This document shows, piece by piece, positions 1 through 8,250 of a stretch of DNA of 36,095 nt (position 1 is the stretch's first letter; each line of letters begins with the position of its first letter). The notes beneath the pieces are model-generated. The model worked only from the letters and a program-made list of their open reading frames with translations. It was not told the origin of the DNA and did no database searches. Origin of the DNA: Actinomyces polynesiensis. GTDB taxonomy: Bacteria > Actinomycetota > Actinomycetes > Actinomycetales > Actinomycetaceae. The position numbers and the translations under genes are program-made. The stretch is from the NCBI RefSeq assembly GCF_000820725.1, contig NZ_CCXH01000027.1:1-36095 (forward strand). Direction: 5' to 3'.

Positions 1-43
1 TGTCCGGGGTCCCTCCCGCGACGACCCGCCCCGGGTGCCCTGT

Positions 44-61
44 CCGGGTCGCCGGACCCGG
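44..61 (-). terminator. Hairpin downstream of the DedA-like gene
   Basis: CCGGGTC and GACCCGG form a 7-bp stem with a GCCG loop, just past the stop codon of the minus-strand DedA-like gene. There is no T-run, as is common for actinobacterial terminators. The remaining bases of 1-89 show nothing else I can name. Confidence 0.35.
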
Positions 62-89
62 GGGCGGAGGGCCCCGGGCGGGGTGGCGC

Positions 90-635
90 TCAGGCCCGCT
101 CGGTGGAGTGCGCGACGGCGGGTGCCGCCTCCTCGGCGTGCCTGATGCGGTGGCCGCCGTGGCGTCGGTGCCACTGCAGCCCGATGAACAGGGCGGCGAC
201 ACCGGCGAAGGCTGCCCAGGCCCACGGGCTGCCGGCGATCGCGGCGAGGGCCGCCTGCCACACGGCCAGCATCCCGAGGCCGTACATGAGGGCCCAGGCG
301 ACACAGCCCGGCACCATGGCCAGGGTGTAGGTCCGCCAGCGCAGGCGCACCACGCCCGAGCCCGCATTGACGGCCGTCTGGATGCCGACGGTGAGGAAGC
401 ACAGGGGGATGATGATGAGCCCCCAGCGCTCGAGGAGGGCCGCGCCCTTGCGGGGGGTGGGTCCGTTGAACCAGTGGGCGATCCGGCCCACCAGGCCATT
501 GCGGTCGGAGGCCTTGAGGGCGCCCGCAGCGGCGAGCCTGCCCAGCCAGTACGTGCCCTGGGCGCGCAGGAGGACGACGAAGAACAGGAAGACGATCAGG
601 CGTACTCCGGAGGAGGCCCAGTCGGGAACGGGCAT
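90..635 (-). CDS. DedA/VTT-family integral membrane protein
   Basis: A 181-aa protein with an N-terminal hydrophobic segment (RLIVFLFFVVLL), a polar middle with NGPTPRKG, and hydrophobic stretches near residues 78-90, 110-130 and 135-155. The order of a basic segment, a Gly-rich re-entrant-like stretch and GCVAWALMYGLG resembles the VTT (SNARE-associated, DedA) domain, whose members are membrane transporters or lipid scramblases. The classical DedA arginines are not clear, so this is a divergent member. The ATG at 635 has a GGAAGAG ribosome site. Longer upstream readings in this frame run antisense to zur and look like shadow sequence. The gene starts only 16 nt after the zur stop, so the two are probably cotranscribed. 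Confidence 0.6.
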   Translation of the reverse strand: MPVPDWASSGVRLIVFLFFVVLLRAQGTYWLGRLAAAGALKASDRNGLVGRIAHWFNGPTPRKGAALLERWGLIIIPLCFLTVGIQTAVNAGSGVVRLRWRTYTLAMVPGCVAWALMYGLGMLAVWQAALAAIAGSPWAWAAFAGVAALFIGLQWHRRHGGHRIRHAEEAAPAVAHSTERA

Positions 636-651
636 GATGATCTCTTCCTTG

Positions 652-1119
652 TCAGACGGTGGTGGGGGATGGTGTGGCGTCCGGTCCGTCCGCGGTGTTG
701 CCTGCCGGTGTCGCCGGGGCCGGGTCCTCGTGACGCGCCGCCGAGCAGGTGGCGCACAGGCCGAAGAGTTCCATGGAGTGGTCGACCTCGGTGTACCCGT
801 GCTGGCGGGCGACGTCGGCGACCCAGGACTCCACCTCGGAGAGCAGGATCTCCTCGGCGTGCCCGCACTGCCGGCAGACCAGGTGGTGGTGGTGACCGCG
901 GTCGTCGCAGAGTCGGTAGAGACTCTCCCCATCGGCGGAACGCAGGACGTCGACATCGCCCTCGGAACTGAGTCCCTGCAGGTTGCGGTAGACCGTGGCG
1001 AGCCCGACGCGGTGGCCCTCCTCGCGCAGGTCCTCGAAGACCTGCTGGGCGGAGCGGAAGTCGTCGACGCGCCGGAGCTCGGCGAGGACGGCCTGGCGCT
1101 GTCGCGTCATGCGTTGCAC
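652..1119 (-). CDS. zur: Fur-family zinc uptake repressor (Zur)
   Basis: A 155-aa metal-dependent repressor. It has a winged helix (RSAQQVFEDL...VGLATVYRNLQGL) and a dimerisation domain with the HHHHLVC metal-binding stretch. The CRQCG and CATC pairs supply the structural zinc site. The match VDVLRSADGESLYRLC...HHHHLVCRQCG is closer to actinobacterial Zur than to FurA, so zinc is the likely co-repressor; this is a family-level inference. The GTG at 1119 is chosen because GGAGG lies six nt upstream and the conserved domain begins there. A reading from GTG 1197 would add about 26 low-complexity residues that cover a palindromic repeat. I could not recognise a clear Zur box upstream. Confidence 0.85.
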   Translation of the reverse strand: MQRMTRQRQAVLAELRRVDDFRSAQQVFEDLREEGHRVGLATVYRNLQGLSSEGDVDVLRSADGESLYRLCDDRGHHHHLVCRQCGHAEEILLSEVESWVADVARQHGYTEVDHSMELFGLCATCSAARHEDPAPATPAGNTADGPDATPSPTTV

Positions 1120-1142
1120 GGTGCCTCCGGTGGTGGTTCCAG

Positions 1143-1161
1143 ACGAGGGCGGCGCCCTCGT
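1143..1161. repeat. Palindromic ACGAGGGC repeat upstream of zur
   Basis: ACGAGGGCG, one base, then CGCCCTCGT: a perfect 9-bp inverted repeat. It belongs to the octamer family ACGAGGGC/GCCCTCGT seen across the chromosomal part of the window. It sits 24-42 nt upstream of the chosen zur start. Confidence 0.6.
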
Positions 1162-1302
1162 TCCCGGGGCGGTCCGCACGGCTGCGCGGCGCCCCACTCA
1201 CGTAGGGTAGCCCCCCGCGCACGAGGTCTCCACGTGGGACACCGTGTCAGAAAATCCGCTTGTTTCCGCGGGTGGACGGACGTCCGACCACGGCGCGGAC
1301 AG

Positions 1303-1324
1303 CGGGGTCCCGGAGAGGACCCCG
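1303..1324 (-). terminator. Hairpin after the LacI-family gene
   Basis: CGGGGTCC and GGACCCCG form a perfect 8-bp stem with a 6-nt loop between the LacI-family stop (1384) and zur. No T-run follows on the minus strand. It probably separates the LacI-family transcript from zur. The rest of 1120-1383 holds a TACCCT box on the minus strand (1204-1209), a possible -10 for zur. Confidence 0.45.
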
Positions 1325-1383
1325 ACCCGCCCGGATCCGCTCGCAGGGGCGGCGCGGGGACGGCGGGGTGCGTGGACGCGCAG

Positions 1384-2442
1384 TCAGGCGTGGGTGCGGG
1401 CGGCGCGGGGTGCTGGATCCGACCCGGCCCGGTCCGGGGCCTGGCCCGTGGACCCCCGCACGACGAGGTCGGGGGTGTACACGTAGGCCTGGTGCTCCTG
1501 AGGTGATCCGGGCTCCATCGAGGTCAGGGCGCGCACCGCGGCGGTGGTGATCGACTGGACGGGTTGACGCACGGTGGTCAGGGGAGGGTCCAGGTGTGCC
1601 ATGAGCATCGAGTCGTCGAAGCCCACCAGTGAGACGTCCTCGGGCACGCGCAGCCCCATGGCGTGGATGGTGCGTGCCGCTCCCAGGGCCTGCAGGTCCG
1701 AGCCCGCCACGATGGCGGTCGTGCCGGCCTCGACGAGCCCGCGTGCCGCGCTCGCAGCGGCCTCGTAGGTGTAGAAGGTCTCGGTGACCAGGGGATCCGT
1801 GTCGCCGAGCTCGCGTCCCATCACCTTCCGGAACGCCTCGGCCTTGCGGGCCGCGGGCACGATGTGGGTGTGGCCACCCAGCAGGGCGATGCGCCGGTGG
1901 CCGAGCTGGACGAGGTGGTGGACGGCTGCCTCGATGCCCATGGCGTCCCCGGTGGAGAAGTCGGGTGCGGGCACCTCCGCGCGCGCGCCGTTGACGGTGA
2001 CGAAGGGGACGCCACTGGCGGCCAGGGAAGCGTAGCGGCTGATGTCGGCGCGGTAGTCGGCATGCCGACCCGAGACGAAGACGATGCCGGCCACGCCGCG
2101 ATCCAGCAGACTTCGGACGTACTGCTCCTCACTGGTCCCCCCCGGTGTCTGGGTGCAGACCAACGGCAGGAACCCCGCACGCGTGATCTCGGCCTGCATG
2201 GAGTGGGCGTAGAGGGCGAAGATCGGGTTCACGAGCTCCGGGGTGATGACCGCGATGGCGGAGGAGTTGCCCGGGCGCTCGGCGTTGGGGCGTTCGTAGC
2301 CGAGGGAGTCCAGCGCGACGAGGACCTTGTGCCGGGTCTCCCCGGAGACCTGTCCCGAGCCGCTGACCACCCTGGACACGGTGGCCGTGGAGACGCCGGC
2401 CAGTGCGGCGATGTCCGCCATTCGCGTACGGGGTCTCGACAT
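1384..2442 (-). CDS. LacI-family transcriptional regulator (probable maltose operon repressor)
   Basis: A 352-aa regulator. Residues about 9-40 form the LacI helix-turn-helix (ADIAALAGVSTATVSRVVSG), followed by a hinge and a periplasmic-binding-protein-like effector domain (residues about 60-330, with IAVITPELVNPIFA and VGFDDSML). The ATG at 2442 has a strong GGAGGAGG ribosome site. The gene is divergent from malEFG with a 168-bp shared regulatory region, so by position it most likely represses malEFG and its own gene, with maltose or a maltodextrin as inducer. That role is inferred from context. The C-terminus ends in an Ala/Arg/Pro-rich tail outside the conserved domain. Confidence 0.88.
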   Translation of the reverse strand: MSRPRTRMADIAALAGVSTATVSRVVSGSGQVSGETRHKVLVALDSLGYERPNAERPGNSSAIAVITPELVNPIFALYAHSMQAEITRAGFLPLVCTQTPGGTSEEQYVRSLLDRGVAGIVFVSGRHADYRADISRYASLAASGVPFVTVNGARAEVPAPDFSTGDAMGIEAAVHHLVQLGHRRIALLGGHTHIVPAARKAEAFRKVMGRELGDTDPLVTETFYTYEAAASAARGLVEAGTTAIVAGSDLQALGAARTIHAMGLRVPEDVSLVGFDDSMLMAHLDPPLTTVRQPVQSITTAAVRALTSMEPGSPQEHQAYVYTPDLVVRGSTGQAPDRAGSDPAPRAARTHA

Positions 2443-2610
2443 GGGTCCTCCTCCGTGGGGCGCGTCCTCGCTGCCTGTGAATGTAACAGTTCGTCAACGC
2501 TTCCTGTATCAATCACCCAATCCTTGCAGAGGATTGCAGCAACGATTACAGTCATGTTCAGCGACCGTGCCCACCGATGAGTGCGGCGGAGACAACACTG
2601 AGGAGTTGAC
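2443..2610 (+). promoter_or_regulatory. Divergent regulatory region between lacI-type gene and malE
   Basis: TTGCAG at 2524-2529 and TACAGT at 2547-2552 are 17 nt apart and could be the malE -35/-10. GCAACG inside this spacer resembles half of a LacI-family operator, but I see no full TGnAAnCGnTTnCA match. On the other strand, TTGATA about 2511-2516 could serve the regulator gene. AGGAG lies 5 nt before the malE ATG. Confidence 0.4.
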
Positions 2611-3849
2611 ATGCGAAGAGGCATTGCTGCCCTGGGAGCCCTGGCACTGGTGGGGACCCTCGCGGCCTGTGGCGGGGAGGCAGACCAGTCCGGTGACGCC
2701 GCCTCCGGCGCCGCCGGGGACCAGTCGGGCGCGGCCGGGGTGGGAACCCTCACCATCTGGGCCGATGACACGCGCTACGGGGAGATGCAGGAGTTCGCGA
2801 AGGACTTCACCGCCGAGACCCAGATCGAACTCTCCGTCGTCCAGAAGTCCGAGTCGGACATGGACCAGGAGTTCATCACCCAGGTCCCCACGGGCAAGGG
2901 CCCCGACCTGATCGTCATGGCCCACGACAAGCTCGGCGCCCTGGTCACCAACGGCGTGGTGGGAACCGTGGACCTCAGCGACGTCCAGGACGAGTTCTCC
3001 GACTCCGCCGTCCAGGCCGTCGCCTATGACGGCCAGACCTACGGGGTCCCCTACGCCATCGAGTCGGTCGCGCTGGTGCGCAACAACGCGCTGACGACCG
3101 ACACCCCCACCACCTTCGACGACATGATCTCCTCCGGGGAGGCCACGGGGGTGAAGTACCCCTTCATCATCCAGATGGGTGACGAGGGCGACCCCTACCA
3201 CTTCTACCCCTTCCAGACCTCCTTCGGGGCGCCGGTCTTCGAGCAGTCCGCTGACGGCTCCTACACGACCGACCTGGCCCTGGGTGGCGAGAACGGCACG
3301 GCCTTCGCCGAGTGGCTGAAGGCCCAGGGCGACGCGGGCATCCTGGACCCGGCCATCACCTCCGACGTCGCCAAGCAGGCCTTCCTGGACGGCGAGGCAC
3401 CCTACACGGTGACCGGCCCGTGGAACGTCACCGCCTTCCGTGAGGCGGGGATGGACGTCTCGGTCCTCCCCGTGCCGAAGGCCGGCGACCAGGATGCCCA
3501 GCCCTTCGTCGGGGTCCAGGTGTTCTTCCCCTCCGCCAAGACCGAGAACCAGCTGCTGGTCAACAAGTTCCTCGAGTACGTCGAGACGGCCGCAGCCCAG
3601 CAGCAGCTGTACGAGATCGGCGGACGTGTGCCGGCGATGACCTCGGTCGCCGAGGGGATCGACGACGAGGACATCAAGGGCTTCGCGACGGTTGCCGGAG
3701 CAGGTGTCCCGATGCCGGCCATCCCGGAGATGGGTTCGGTCTGGCAGTTCTGGGGTGTCACCGAGGCGAACATCGTCACCGGCAAGGAAGCCCCCGAAGA
3801 GGGCTGGTCGACGATGGTCGAGAACATCAAGGGTGCCATCAGTAAGTGA
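2611..3849 (+). CDS. malE: Maltose/maltodextrin ABC transporter substrate-binding lipoprotein
   Basis: A 412-aa extracellular solute-binding protein. It begins with a lipoprotein signal (basic MRRG, hydrophobic core, LAAC lipobox with Cys20), so it should be lipid-anchored outside the membrane. A Gly/Ala/Asp/Ser linker follows, then the type 1 sugar-binding fold: LTIWADD, PDLIVMAHDKLGALV, YGVPYAIESVALVRN, FLDGEAPYTVTGPWN and QLYEIGGRVPA. These match maltose-binding proteins (MalE/MdxE) more than other sugar binders. It delivers maltose or maltodextrin to MalFG. No ATPase gene of the MsmX/MalK type is present here; many actinobacteria supply it from another locus. Confidence 0.88.
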   Translation: MRRGIAALGALALVGTLAACGGEADQSGDAASGAAGDQSGAAGVGTLTIWADDTRYGEMQEFAKDFTAETQIELSVVQKSESDMDQEFITQVPTGKGPDLIVMAHDKLGALVTNGVVGTVDLSDVQDEFSDSAVQAVAYDGQTYGVPYAIESVALVRNNALTTDTPTTFDDMISSGEATGVKYPFIIQMGDEGDPYHFYPFQTSFGAPVFEQSADGSYTTDLALGGENGTAFAEWLKAQGDAGILDPAITSDVAKQAFLDGEAPYTVTGPWNVTAFREAGMDVSVLPVPKAGDQDAQPFVGVQVFFPSAKTENQLLVNKFLEYVETAAAQQQLYEIGGRVPAMTSVAEGIDDEDIKGFATVAGAGVPMPAIPEMGSVWQFWGVTEANIVTGKEAPEEGWSTMVENIKGAISK

Positions 3850-3877
3850 CACACCTCGACTGACGGCAGTCAGGGGA

Positions 3878-3904
3878 GTCCCCGGGCCCGAGGGGCCCGG
3901 GGAC
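3878..3904 (+). terminator. 12-bp GC hairpin between malE and malF
   Basis: GTCCCCGGGCCC, loop GAG, GGGCCCGGGGAC: a perfect 12-bp stem in the 102-bp malE-malF gap. It is likely a partial terminator or a 3' stabiliser that leaves more malE than malFG mRNA, as is known for other binding-protein operons. That effect is an inference. Confidence 0.6.
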
Positions 3905-3951
3905 GCCCCGACCCTCGCCCTCGTCCCATGACGCGACAACAGGAGCACCCC

Positions 3952-5550
3952 ATGGCTTCACCGGGCACCTCACCCAGCACCACCACACCCCCCACCCGTC
4001 ACACCAACTCCCACGCCCGTGACGTGGGGGGTCGCGGCTTCCTCCTCAAGCTCGTCCTCGTCATGCTCGTGGACGCCCTGGGTGTCTACGGCATCCTCAC
4101 CGCCTGGAACGCCGGGTCATGGGGGATCGTCGCCGTCCTCGTCCTGCTCCTCGTGGCGGTCAACGTCGTCTACTTCTCCCCGCGGATGCTGCCCGCGAAG
4201 TACCTGCTCCCCGGGCTGGTCTTCGTCCTCGTCTACCAGGTCTTCGTCATGGGCTACACCGGCTACGTGTCGCTGACCAACTACGGGCAGGGACACAACT
4301 CCACCCAGCAGGACGCGATCTCCGCGATCCTCCAGAAGCACGAGAAGCGGGTCGAGGGATCCCCCACGGTCGCGGTCGCCGTCATCGACGACGGGGGCAC
4401 GCTGGGGTTGGCCGTCCTCGACCCGGACACGGACGTCGTCTCCGTGGGGACCCCGGACCAGCCCCTGGAGCCCGTGGAGGGCGCCGAGGTCGGAGCGATG
4501 GGCATCACGGCCGTCCCCGGGCACGACGTCCTGACCTTCGCCCAGCTCAGCCAACGCCAGCAGGAGGTGGCGGGTCTGGCCGTCCCGGTCTCCGACGACC
4601 CCTCCGACGGCCACTACGTCACCACCGACGGCTCCAAGGGCTACCTCGCCCGCTCCACCTTCTCCTACGACGCGGCCACCGACAGCATCACCGACAGCGA
4701 GACGGGGACCACCTACACCGCGACCGACGCGGGTGCCTTCGTCGCCCCGGACGGGACGGAGCTCACCCCCGGGTGGCGGGTCTTCGTGGGGCTGGACAAC
4801 TTCACGAACATGGTGGTCAGCCGTGACCTGGGTGGGCCCTTCCTCAGGGCACTGGTGTGGTCCTTCGTGTTCGCCGGTGGCTCCGTGCTCACGACCTTCG
4901 CGCTCGGCCTGTTCCTGGCGCTGGTCTTCTCCGACACCCGGGTGAGGGGGCGCAGGATCTACCAGTCCCTGCTGATCCTGCCCTATGCGTTCCCGGCCTT
5001 CCTGGCGACGCTGGTGTGGAAGGGGATGCTCAACGAGCGCTTCGGGTTCGTCAACCAGGTGCTGCTCGGGGGTGCGGAGATCCCGTGGCTGACTAACGGG
5101 CTGCTGGCCAAGGTCGCCATCCTGGGCGTCAACCTGTGGCTGGGCTTCCCCTACATGTTCCTCGTGTGCATGGGCAGCCTCCAGTCGTTGCCCTCCGACG
5201 CCCTGGAGGCCGCGAAGATCGACGGCGCCGGGGCGCTGCGCACCGTCTGGTCCGTCAAGCTGCCGCTGGTGCTCCAGTCGACGGTGCCGCTGCTCATCGC
5301 CTCCTTCGCCTTCAACTTCAACAACTTCTCCCTGATCTACATGCTCACCGGGGGAGGCCCGAACTACCCGGGCCTGTCGGTGCCCGTGGGGGAGACGGAC
5401 ATCCTGATCTCCATGGTCTACAAGATCGCCTTCGACAGAGGGGGCCAGGACTACGGTCTGGCCTCGGCGATGTCGATCGTCATCTTCATCGTGGTGGGCC
5501 TGATCGCCTGGGCCGGTTTCCGTCGGACGCGAGCACTGGAGGACCTGTGA
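3952..5550 (+). CDS. malF: Maltose ABC transporter permease MalF
   Basis: A 532-aa membrane permease. An N-terminal cytoplasmic tail rich in Ser/Thr/Pro is followed by three membrane segments. A large extracytoplasmic insertion (about residues 110-275) corresponds to the MalF P2 loop that contacts the binding protein. A core permease domain follows, carrying the EAA loop (DALEAAKIDGAGALRTVWSVKLPLV) that docks the ATPase. AGGAG lies 6 nt before the ATG at 3952, so this start is preferred to the ATG at 3928. It ends one base into malG (TGATG), showing translational coupling. Confidence 0.9.
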   Translation: MASPGTSPSTTTPPTRHTNSHARDVGGRGFLLKLVLVMLVDALGVYGILTAWNAGSWGIVAVLVLLLVAVNVVYFSPRMLPAKYLLPGLVFVLVYQVFVMGYTGYVSLTNYGQGHNSTQQDAISAILQKHEKRVEGSPTVAVAVIDDGGTLGLAVLDPDTDVVSVGTPDQPLEPVEGAEVGAMGITAVPGHDVLTFAQLSQRQQEVAGLAVPVSDDPSDGHYVTTDGSKGYLARSTFSYDAATDSITDSETGTTYTATDAGAFVAPDGTELTPGWRVFVGLDNFTNMVVSRDLGGPFLRALVWSFVFAGGSVLTTFALGLFLALVFSDTRVRGRRIYQSLLILPYAFPAFLATLVWKGMLNERFGFVNQVLLGGAEIPWLTNGLLAKVAILGVNLWLGFPYMFLVCMGSLQSLPSDALEAAKIDGAGALRTVWSVKLPLVLQSTVPLLIASFAFNFNNFSLIYMLTGGGPNYPGLSVPVGETDILISMVYKIAFDRGGQDYGLASAMSIVIFIVVGLIAWAGFRRTRALEDL

Positions 5551-6518
5551 TGAGTGCACCCGGTACGACCCCCCTGGAGGTGGGGCGCGAGGAAGGACGC
5601 AGCACCGGCGGTCCGGGGAGGAGGACGCGCCGCACCACCCGGCGGGCGCCGGAGGAACTCCACACCTCCCTGAAGGGGCTGCGCTGGTGGGCAGAGGTCG
5701 GGTGGCGTCACATCGTCGGCGTGGTGGCCATCATCTACTGCGTGGTGCCCCTGCTCTACGTGCTCTCGGTCTCCCTGGTCCCCAATGCGACGTTGACGGG
5801 GTCCAACAGGTTGTTCGCGACCTTCAGCACGCAGAACTTCTCCGCGCTGTCCGGCACGGAGTACTGGAGCTGGATCCGCAACTCCCTGGTGGTCTCCATC
5901 AGCACCGCCGTCGGCACGGTGCTCATGGGGGCGAGTGCCGCCTACGCCTTCTCCCGCTTCCGCTTCCGGGGACGGCGGGGCACCCTGACCTTCCTGCTCC
6001 TGGTCCAGATGTTCCCGCAGATGCTGGCCTTCGTGGCCCTGTTCCTGCTGCTGCTCTCACTCCAGGACGTCTTCCCGGCCCTGGGCCTGAACTCCCAGCT
6101 GGGGCTCATCTGCGTGTACCTGGGTGGTGCGCTCGGGTCGAACACCTTCCTCCTCTACGGGTTCTTCAACACCGTGCCCAAGGAGTTGGACGAGGCCGCC
6201 GAGATCGACGGCGCCTCGCACGCCCAGGTGTTCTGGACGATCATCCTGCCCCTGGTCCTGCCGGTCCTGGCCGTGGTCGGACTGCTGTCCTTCATCGCCA
6301 GCTTCGGTGACTTCGTGATCGCCCGGGTGGTCCTCCAGACCCCCGACAGGTACACGCTGGCAGTGGGCATGTACAACTGGGCGGCGGATGCCCGCACCGC
6401 CCCGTGGGGTCTCTTCGCCGCAGGAGCAGTCGTGGCGGCGGTCCCGGTGGTGCTGATCTTCCTGTACCTGCAGCGCTACATCGTCTCCGGTCTGACGGCG
6501 GGGTCCGTCAAGGGCTGA
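5550..6518 (+). CDS. malG: Maltose ABC transporter permease MalG
   Basis: A 322-aa permease partner of MalF. After a charged, Arg-rich cytoplasmic N-terminus of about 55 residues come six predicted membrane segments. The EAA loop KELDEAAEIDGASHAQVFWTIILPLVLP contacts the shared ATPase, and the C-terminal IVSGLTAGSVKG is the typical MalG ending. The ATG at 5550 overlaps the malF stop and has GGAGG 7 nt upstream. The family forms a heterodimeric channel that takes sugar from MalE. Confidence 0.9.
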   Translation: MSAPGTTPLEVGREEGRSTGGPGRRTRRTTRRAPEELHTSLKGLRWWAEVGWRHIVGVVAIIYCVVPLLYVLSVSLVPNATLTGSNRLFATFSTQNFSALSGTEYWSWIRNSLVVSISTAVGTVLMGASAAYAFSRFRFRGRRGTLTFLLLVQMFPQMLAFVALFLLLLSLQDVFPALGLNSQLGLICVYLGGALGSNTFLLYGFFNTVPKELDEAAEIDGASHAQVFWTIILPLVLPVLAVVGLLSFIASFGDFVIARVVLQTPDRYTLAVGMYNWAADARTAPWGLFAAGAVVAAVPVVLIFLYLQRYIVSGLTAGSVKG

Positions 6519-6541
6519 GTGGAGCCGGGAGGGGCTGTGCC

Positions 6542-6584
6542 ACCGGTGCCTGTCACGGACCGGTGCCCGGTCCCTCCGGACCGC
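6542..6584 (+). terminator. Two hairpins after malG
   Basis: CACCGGT (6542-6548) pairs with ACCGGTG (6560-6566). CGGTCC (6569-6574) pairs with GGACCG (6579-6584) across a 4-nt loop. They lie 23 nt after the malG stop, consistent with an operon end without a T-run. Confidence 0.45.
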
Positions 6585-6616
6585 CGTGTGTGGTTCCCCT
6601 GTCAGGAACCCGCGTC

Positions 6617-6711
6617 GCCCTCGTGGGCGAGTGGGTCCACCCGCATCAGGGTGTGGGCCCGCCCTCGTCGGGCTGTGGGTGCGCTCTCGCGGGGGTGCGG
6701 TCCGCCCTCGT
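6617..6711. repeat. Intergenic cluster of GCCCTCGT repeats
   Basis: The 340-bp gap between malG and glyS has no gene. Apart from the hairpins and the glyS promoter it holds three GCCCTCGT copies (6617, 6661, 6704), each followed by G-rich sequence, plus related degenerate units such as GTGGGTnCRCCCKC. They look like decayed tandem copies of the repeat family also seen at 22282-22364. Confidence 0.45.
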
Positions 6712-6792
6712 GGGGGAGGACCCGCGCGATGCGCACCCGTCCGCCCGGGCGCGCCCACCCGGACGGCACCGGCCCCGGGGTGCACCTGAGGC

Positions 6793-6798
6793 TAGAAT
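6793..6798 (+). promoter_or_regulatory. -10 box for glyS
   Basis: TAGAAT fits the actinobacterial TAnnnT -10. It would give a leader of about 55 nt before the GTG at 6859. No good -35 is visible. Confidence 0.4.
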
Positions 6799-6858
6799 CT
6801 CCACAGCCAGGAGCCGCGCCAGCCAGGTGCGGCCCACAGGACACAAGGAGTGCACCAA

Positions 6859-8250
6859 GTGGCACAGGGTTCCAGCCGCCTCGATTCCGTCATCAGCCTG
6901 GCCAAGCGCCGTGGCTTCGTCTTCCCCTCCGGAGAGATCTACGGCGGCACCCGCTCCGCCTGGGACTACGGCCCGCTGGGCGTGGAGCTCAAGGAGAACA
7001 TCAAGCGCCAGTGGTGGAACCGCGTCGTGCGTTCCCGTCAGGACGTCGTCGGCCTCGACTCCTCCGTCATCCTGCCGCGCAAGGTGTGGGAGGCCTCCGG
7101 CCACGTCCAGGCCTTCACCGACCCGCTCATCGAGTGCCTGAGCTGCCACAAGCGCCTGCGTGAGGACGAGCTCATCGAGAACTACGCCGAGCGCAAGGGC
7201 CTCACCGAGGACCAGGTCAGCCTCTCCGACCTGCCCTGCCCCAACTGCGGCACCCGCGGCCAGTGGACCGAGCCGAAGGCCTTCTCCGGCCTGCTCAAGA
7301 CCTACCTCGGCCCCGTCGACGACGAGGCCGGGCTGCACTACCTGCGTCCCGAGACCGCCCAGGGCATCTTCACCCAGTTCGCCAACGTCATGTCGACCTC
7401 GCGCATGAAGCCCCCCTTCGGCATCGGCCAGATCGGCAAGTCCTTCCGCAACGAGATCACGCCCGGGAACTTCATCTTCCGCACGCGTGAGTTCGAGCAG
7501 ATGGAGCTGGAGTACTTCGTCGAGCCCGGCACCGATGAGGAATGGCACCAGTACTGGATCGACGAGCGCTTCTCCTGGTACACCGACCTCGGCATCGACC
7601 CTTCCCACCTGCGTATGTACGAGCACCCCCAGGAGAAGCTCTCCCACTACTCCAAGCGCACCGTCGACATCGAGTACACCTTCGGTTTCCAGGGCAGCGA
7701 GTGGGGCGAGCTCGAGGGCATCGCGAACCGCACGAACTACGACCTCACGGTCCACTCCGAGGCGTCGGGCCAGCACCTGGACTACTTCGACCCGGAGAAG
7801 AAGGAACGCTGGACGCCCTACGTCATCGAGCCCTCCGCCGGCCTGACGCGCTCCCTCATGGCCTTCCTGGTGGAGGCCTACTCCGAGGACGAGGCCCCCA
7901 ATGCCAAGGGCGGGGTGGACAAGCGCACCGTGCTGCGCCTGGACCCGCGCCTGTCCCCGGTCAAGGTCGCGGTCCTGCCGCTCTCGCGCAAGCCCGAGCT
8001 CACCGGCCCCGCGTCCGAGCTCGCCCAGGAGCTGCGCTCCACCTGGAACGTCGACTACGACACCTCCGGCGCGGTGGGGCGTCGCTACCGTCGCCAGGAC
8101 GAGATCGGCACCCCCTTCTGCATCACCTATGACTTCGAGTCCGTCGAGGACCACGCCGTCACCGTGCGTGAGCGCGACTCCATGGAGCAGGTGCGCCTGC
8201 CCCTGGACGAGGTGCGTCCCTGGCTCGTCGAGCGCCTGGGGTGCTGCTGA
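6859..8250 (+). CDS. glyS: Glycyl-tRNA synthetase (single-chain, homodimeric type)
   Basis: A 463-aa class II aminoacyl-tRNA synthetase that charges tRNA-Gly. Motifs run in order: [29 protein letters not shown], a Zn-like insert with CPNCGTRG, motif 2 ([23 protein letters not shown]), motif 3 ([13 protein letters not shown]), and an anticodon-binding domain from about residue 365 ([12 protein letters not shown]...[15 protein letters not shown]). The length matches the bacterial alpha2 type. The GTG at 6859 has AAGGAG 8 nt upstream; an in-frame ATG at 6850 lies inside that ribosome site and is less likely. Confidence 0.95.
   Translation: MAQGSSRLDSVISLAKRRGFVFPSGEIYGGTRSAWDYGPLGVELKENIKRQWWNRVVRSRQDVVGLDSSVILPRKVWEASGHVQAFTDPLIECLSCHKRLREDELIENYAERKGLTEDQVSLSDLPCPNCGTRGQWTEPKAFSGLLKTYLGPVDDEAGLHYLRPETAQGIFTQFANVMSTSRMKPPFGIGQIGKSFRNEITPGNFIFRTREFEQMELEYFVEPGTDEEWHQYWIDERFSWYTDLGIDPSHLRMYEHPQEKLSHYSKRTVDIEYTFGFQGSEWGELEGIANRTNYDLTVHSEASGQHLDYFDPEKKERWTPYVIEPSAGLTRSLMAFLVEAYSEDEAPNAKGGVDKRTVLRLDPRLSPVKVAVLPLSRKPELTGPASELAQELRSTWNVDYDTSGAVGRRYRRQDEIGTPFCITYDFESVEDHAVTVRERDSMEQVRLPLDEVRPWLVERLGCC

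Noticed and set aside
108-971. Long plus-strand frame of 287 aa
   Set aside because: It runs opposite the DedA-like gene and zur, has biased composition and no recognisable domain.
2509-3948. 479-aa minus-strand frame opposite malE
   Set aside because: It is a GC-rich shadow of malE with Gly/Leu/Val-rich composition and no domain.
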